Origin: Candidatus Bathyarchaeota archaeon
GTDB taxonomy: Archaea > Thermoproteota > Bathyarchaeia > RBG-16-48-13 > GCA-020355125
NCBI GenBank assembly: GCA_026014905.1
Contig: JAOZHK010000043.1
Coordinates: forward strand, 1 to 8,883
Direction: 5' to 3'
Length of the DNA stretch: 8,883 nucleotides
Position numbers and translations under genes: made by a program. Shown here piece by piece: positions 5,852 to 8,883 of the stretch. The first letter of the stretch is position 1. Each line of letters begins with the position of its first letter. Under the pieces are notes generated by a model. That model saw only the letters and a list, made by a program, of their open reading frames with translations. It was not told where the DNA came from and made no database searches.

Positions 5852-5879
5852 GTATGACTCATTCTTGGGGTGCTCCACA

Positions 5880-5930
5880 ATGAGGGATCGTTTTTGGCCA
5901 GTTAAATTCGATACTGACGCCCTTAGTTGA
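5880..5930 (+). CDS. 16-codon ORF before trpE: leader peptide or detached trpE N-terminus
   Basis: ATG at 5880 opens MRDRFWPVKFDTDALS and ends at TGA 5928-5930. GGGGTG lies 7 nt upstream, and the start is about 23 nt after the predicted transcription start, the same geometry as other genes here. It holds one Trp codon (position 6). It lies in a different frame from trpE, 43 nt before the trpE GTG. Two readings fit: a regulatory leader peptide, or the true beginning of TrpE separated from the body by a one-base frameshift (real or an assembly error). The trpE frame itself is open from 5884 but has no ATG, GTG or TTG before 5974. Confidence 0.35.
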   Translation: MRDRFWPVKFDTDALS

Positions 5931-5973
5931 TAAATCCCCCAGCATCTCCAAACTTCAAATCACCTTATCTCCT

Positions 5974-7296
5974 GTGGATATTTATACACGAATCTACCCT
6001 CATTATCCATATTCGTATCTTCTCGAGTCACTCACTGAAACCACTCGAATGGCAGAGTATTCGTTTATCGGATTCAAACCACACCAAACGCTCTCTTTGA
6101 AAGCCGGCACCCTCACACACAGGCTCTGTACCGACCACAGCACATCACGTCAAGCCACCAGTGATCCGCTCTCGTCACTGAAAGCACTCTTCCAGCACCC
6201 AAACACATCCCCTAAAGGGTTCCGATTTACGGGAGGCGCTGTCGGATATGTTTCCTATGACACCACCAAGTATTGGGAAACACTACCCTCCACTACAATA
6301 GATGACCAGAACTTTCCCGATCTCGAATTTGCTATTTACGATCATGGCTTAATTATAGATCGCCAAACCCGAACCGTCTATTACTACCATACCACAACAG
6401 ATGAAACAGAGACACTGCTACAACTGCTTGCTCAACCACCCGATCTCGCTCCACTGCTCTTTTCGCGCCCTACAATCAATCAATCTCAAGACAGCTTTGA
6501 AGCCAATGTCATGACAGCTAAGGCCTATATTGCAGCAGGGGACATTCTCCAAGCAGTGCTATCCAAGCGCTATGACTTTACAATTACCGGAAGTCTACTC
6601 CACTTTTATCTCGCGCTTCGAACGATCAATCCATCGCCTTACATGTATTTCCTCAAAATGAACGATCGCCATATCGTGGGTTCAAGTCCTGAAATGCTGG
6701 TGCGAGTCGAAAACCGCTCAGTGGAGACCTACCCTATCGCAGGTACACGACCCCGAGTAGCTGATCCTAAACAAAACCAAGTCTTCGCTCAAGAATTACT
6801 CAACGATCCCAAAGAACGCGCCGAACATCTCATGCTTGTCGATCTAGCCCGAAATGACATCGGTAAAATCGCGGATTTTGGAAGCGTCCATGTACCTCAA
6901 TTCATGCAAGTCCATGAATATAGCCACGTCCAACATCTCGTGTCCCACGTCATCGGACAGCTCCGCTCGAACCACGATAGCGTAGACGCCTTCAAAGCCG
7001 TGTTTCCAGCAGGAACCGTATCTGGTGCACCAAAAATTCGAGCGATGGAAATCATTGATGAACTGGAACCCACTACGCGAGGACCCTATGCTGGAGCCGT
7101 CGGATACTTTGCACGCAATGGAAATAATGATTTTGCGATCACCATACGCACCCTCATCGCACAAGGCACCAAAGCATCCATTCAAGTTGGTGCAGGAATT
7201 GTCGCTGACTCAATCCCTGAACGAGAATGGGAAGAGACCACCCAGAAAGCACGAGCCCTTCTCAGTGCCCTCCAGCAAGCAGGAGCCCCCGAGTAA
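5974..7296 (+). CDS. trpE: Anthranilate synthase component I
   Basis: TrpE converts chorismate to anthranilate using ammonia supplied by TrpG. The 440 residues contain both expected domains. The N-terminal part (about 1-130) has LLES at 16-19, part of the tryptophan feedback site. The chorismate-binding part (about 175-430) has NPSPYM (219-224), PIAGTRPR (254-261), ERAEHLMLVDLARND (281-295), GTVSGAPK (347-354) and QVGAGIVADS (404-413). The Ala in PIAGT is typical of anthranilate synthase rather than PabB (Lys), so I favour TrpE. Retained LLES and NPSPYM suggest that the enzyme is feedback-inhibited by tryptophan. The GTG start has no ribosome-binding site, and family members usually have another 8-12 residues before this point; in-frame sequence upstream (LQITLSP) would fit, so the true N-terminus may lie upstream. 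The stop overlaps trpG (TAATG). Confidence 0.95.
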   Translation: MDIYTRIYPHYPYSYLLESLTETTRMAEYSFIGFKPHQTLSLKAGTLTHRLCTDHSTSRQATSDPLSSLKALFQHPNTSPKGFRFTGGAVGYVSYDTTKYWETLPSTTIDDQNFPDLEFAIYDHGLIIDRQTRTVYYYHTTTDETETLLQLLAQPPDLAPLLFSRPTINQSQDSFEANVMTAKAYIAAGDILQAVLSKRYDFTITGSLLHFYLALRTINPSPYMYFLKMNDRHIVGSSPEMLVRVENRSVETYPIAGTRPRVADPKQNQVFAQELLNDPKERAEHLMLVDLARNDIGKIADFGSVHVPQFMQVHEYSHVQHLVSHVIGQLRSNHDSVDAFKAVFPAGTVSGAPKIRAMEIIDELEPTTRGPYAGAVGYFARNGNNDFAITIRTLIAQGTKASIQVGAGIVADSIPEREWEETTQKARALLSALQQAGAPE

Positions 7297-7886
7297 TGAA
7301 GACATTAATCATTGATAACTACGATTCTTTTGTCTATAACTTAGTTCAATACGTTGGTGAACTCGAAGGAAACCCCATCGTCGTCCGAAATGATCAAATT
7401 ACATTAGCACACGCTCTACAAACACAGCCAGACCGAATCATAATCTCGCCAGGACCAGGCACTCCGGAAAATCCACGTTACTTTGGAATCAATCAAGCCA
7501 TTCTACAAACCATGAGCCGTACTACACCAACACTTGGCGTTTGTCTAGGATGCCAAGGCATCGTCCATACCTTTGGCGGACACATCATCCGCGCCCAACA
7601 CCTGATGCATGGAAAAACCAGTCAAATCGAACATGACGAAAATACACTCTTCCAGGGTATCAAGAATCCCCTGCGCGCGACCCGCTACCACTCCCTTGTA
7701 GCAGAGCGAGACAGCATCCCTTCCTGCCTCGAAATCACAGCCCAATCCCTTGATGACCATGAAATCATGGGAATCCGCCACACCACCTACCCAATTGAAG
7801 GCATTCAATTTCATCCCGAATCCATCATGACTCAAGATGGACGAAAGATCATCCACAACTTTCTCTTCCGAGAGGCTGAACGATGA
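7296..7886 (+). CDS. trpG: Anthranilate synthase component II (glutamine amidotransferase)
   Basis: TrpG hydrolyses glutamine and channels ammonia to TrpE. The 196-residue protein is a class I glutamine amidotransferase: IIDNYDSFVYNLVQY at the start, SPGPGTPE (51-58) forming the oxyanion region, nucleophile C83 in GVCLGCQ, and H173 and E175 in FHPES completing the triad. The usual His of GVCLGHQ is replaced by Cys (C86), a position not in the triad, so activity is expected. The start is ATG 7296, sharing one base with the trpE stop, with AGGAG 10 nt upstream; a longer in-frame ORF reaching back to 7227 only translates trpE out of frame. As in many organisms, a single TrpG/PabA could also serve p-aminobenzoate synthesis. 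It overlaps trpD by ATGA. Confidence 0.95.
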   Translation: MKTLIIDNYDSFVYNLVQYVGELEGNPIVVRNDQITLAHALQTQPDRIIISPGPGTPENPRYFGINQAILQTMSRTTPTLGVCLGCQGIVHTFGGHIIRAQHLMHGKTSQIEHDENTLFQGIKNPLRATRYHSLVAERDSIPSCLEITAQSLDDHEIMGIRHTTYPIEGIQFHPESIMTQDGRKIIHNFLFREAER

Positions 7887-8883
7887 TCCAGCCCATTATC
7901 CAGAAACTAACCACTGGCGTGGATTTGGAAGATCATGAAGCGCACGACGTCATGAAATTCATTATGTCGGGTCAAGCGACCGATAGCCAAATTGCAGCCT
8001 TTCTGACCGCCCTTCACATAAAGGGGGAGACCCCTCAAGAAATCGCCGCGTTCACCACCGTTATGAAGCAATTTTGCCATCGCATCAACCCCACGATTAA
8101 AGGCCGCCTCATAGACACCTGTGGCACTGGTGGCGACCATATCAAAACCTTCAACATTAGCACAACAGCCGCCTTTGTCGTCGCAGGTGCAAATATCGCT
8201 GTAGCGAAGCATGGAAATCGATCATTTACCAGTAAAAGTGGAAGCGCCGACGTACTCGAACGTCTCGGAGTCAACATCCATACTCCAATCCAACGAATCG
8301 CGAGGATCATTGAAACCGAAGGAATTGGATTCCTGTTTGCCCCACAATTTCACCCCGCAATGAAGTACGCAATCACCGCTCGCCGGGACATAGGCATCCG
8401 CTCAGTATTTAATATATTAGGACCTCTCTCAAATCCAGCCAATGCAAATGCGCAACTTCTCGGCGTATATGCCAATCATCTTATCTCTCCACTAATTCAT
8501 GCACTCCACAAACTGAAGTGTCATGAAGCCATGGTCGTCCACGGCCTTGATGGATTGGATGAAGCATCAACAATCGGAAAAACGCGACTTGCCTGGCTAA
8601 AAGATGATCAAATTCATATTCAAGAAGCGACACCTTCAGATTTTGGCTTAAAACAAACAACACCATCAGCTCTTCTTGGTGGTAGTCCCGAAGCCAATGC
8701 TGAAATCAGTTTCCGGATTTTGTATGGGAAGAAGAGCGCTTCGAATCCAAAGAAAGATATTGTACTAATGAATGCCGCATTGGGGATCATAATTGGTGGA
8801 GAAGCGACACGCTTCAAAGAAGGAGTGAAACTCGCTCAAGAATCCCTCAAAAGTGGACAAGCTTACAAAAAATTAAAAGCAAT
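7883..8883 (+). CDS. trpD: Anthranilate phosphoribosyltransferase, 3' end cut by the window
   Basis: TrpD joins anthranilate to phosphoribosyl pyrophosphate. I translated 333 residues in frame from ATG 7883, which overlaps the trpG stop (ATGA). Family landmarks are all present: an N-terminal helical domain (1-70), DTCGTGGD (78-85) for PRPP, a STTAAFVVAG helix (93-102), KHGNRS (109-114), SGSADVLE (119-126), FHPAMKY (156-162), R168 in the TARRDIG turn, NILGPLSNP (177-185), and GLDE (224-227) carrying the acidic pair that binds Mg-PRPP. Typical length is about 340, so probably fewer than ten or so residues are missing beyond base 8883. The overlap with trpG and the same codon style show a single operon, presumably followed by other trp genes outside the window. 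Confidence 0.95.
   Translation, partial: MIQPIIQKLTTGVDLEDHEAHDVMKFIMSGQATDSQIAAFLTALHIKGETPQEIAAFTTVMKQFCHRINPTIKGRLIDTCGTGGDHIKTFNISTTAAFVVAGANIAVAKHGNRSFTSKSGSADVLERLGVNIHTPIQRIARIIETEGIGFLFAPQFHPAMKYAITARRDIGIRSVFNILGPLSNPANANAQLLGVYANHLISPLIHALHKLKCHEAMVVHGLDGLDEASTIGKTRLAWLKDDQIHIQEATPSDFGLKQTTPSALLGGSPEANAEISFRILYGKKSASNPKKDIVLMNAALGIIIGGEATRFKEGVKLAQESLKSGQAYKKLKA

Noticed and set aside
5931..5973. Intrinsic attenuator hairpin between the small ORF and trpE
   Set aside because: I found no stable alternative stems or T-run in this stretch, so bacterial-type attenuation is not supported by structure.
7227..7295. Longer trpG reading frame starting inside trpE
   Set aside because: The added residues only translate trpE in another frame; family alignment and AGGAG support ATG 7296.
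7545..8817. Several minus-strand ORFs over trpG and trpD
   Set aside because: They oppose complete, motif-rich trp genes and show no recognisable domains.
1..8883. CRISPR arrays, tRNA or rRNA genes
   Set aside because: I saw no regularly spaced repeats and no cloverleaf or conserved rRNA segments when reading through; a tRNA scan was not possible here.

Overview
The window looks archaeal. Most of the genes with a recognisable start have a Shine-Dalgarno sequence complementary to the archaeal 16S tail, and several candidate TATA boxes sit about 45-50 nt upstream of start codons. The gene content fits: an aldehyde:ferredoxin oxidoreductase (AOR) family enzyme with a dedicated polyferredoxin, a probable F420-dependent luciferase-like oxidoreductase, several tiny zinc-ribbon proteins, and a trpE-trpG-trpD operon. 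I cannot name the lineage. An uncultivated, anaerobic, moderately GC-balanced archaeon (Asgard-, Bathyarchaeia- or Thermoplasmata-like) is a guess from gene style, not from a marker gene.

Layout. (1) 1-1423, minus strand: the start of an FAD/NAD(P) oxidoreductase that runs off the window, a flavin reductase-like FMN protein, an unknown charge-polarised small protein, and a 62-aa zinc-finger protein. The last two are tightly coupled. (2) 1451-2036: a possible 78-aa membrane-anchored peptide on plus, convergent with a 96-aa C2-C2 zinc-ribbon protein on minus. (3) 2158-3129, plus: an LLM-class oxidoreductase. Alternating CG palindromes lie just before and after it. (4) 3299-5691, minus: a two-gene operon for a polyferredoxin with four [4Fe-4S] clusters and an AOR-family tungsten/molybdenum enzyme, overlapping by ATGA. 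(5) 5692-5973: a divergent regulatory region. (6) 5974-8883, plus: trpE, trpG and trpD with overlapping stops and starts. trpD is cut by the window edge a few residues before its expected end.

How the genes work together. The trp genes make anthranilate from chorismate and glutamine (TrpE/TrpG) and phosphoribosylate it (TrpD); the rest of the pathway is presumably downstream. The AOR and polyferredoxin form a plausible heteromeric oxidoreductase passing electrons from aldehyde-type substrates to ferredoxin or another carrier. The FAD protein at the left edge could be a related electron-transfer partner, but it is 3 kb away and not in the same transcript.

The most interesting region is 5810-5975. 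Two inverted repeats built on TGTAC overlap the candidate trp TATA box and resemble the TGTACA TRP box of Methanothermobacter. A 16-codon ORF with a Trp codon then precedes trpE in another frame. This is either a leader peptide or the detached N-terminus of trpE. The second point of interest is the AOR cluster motif, where an Asp occupies the position of the first cysteine.
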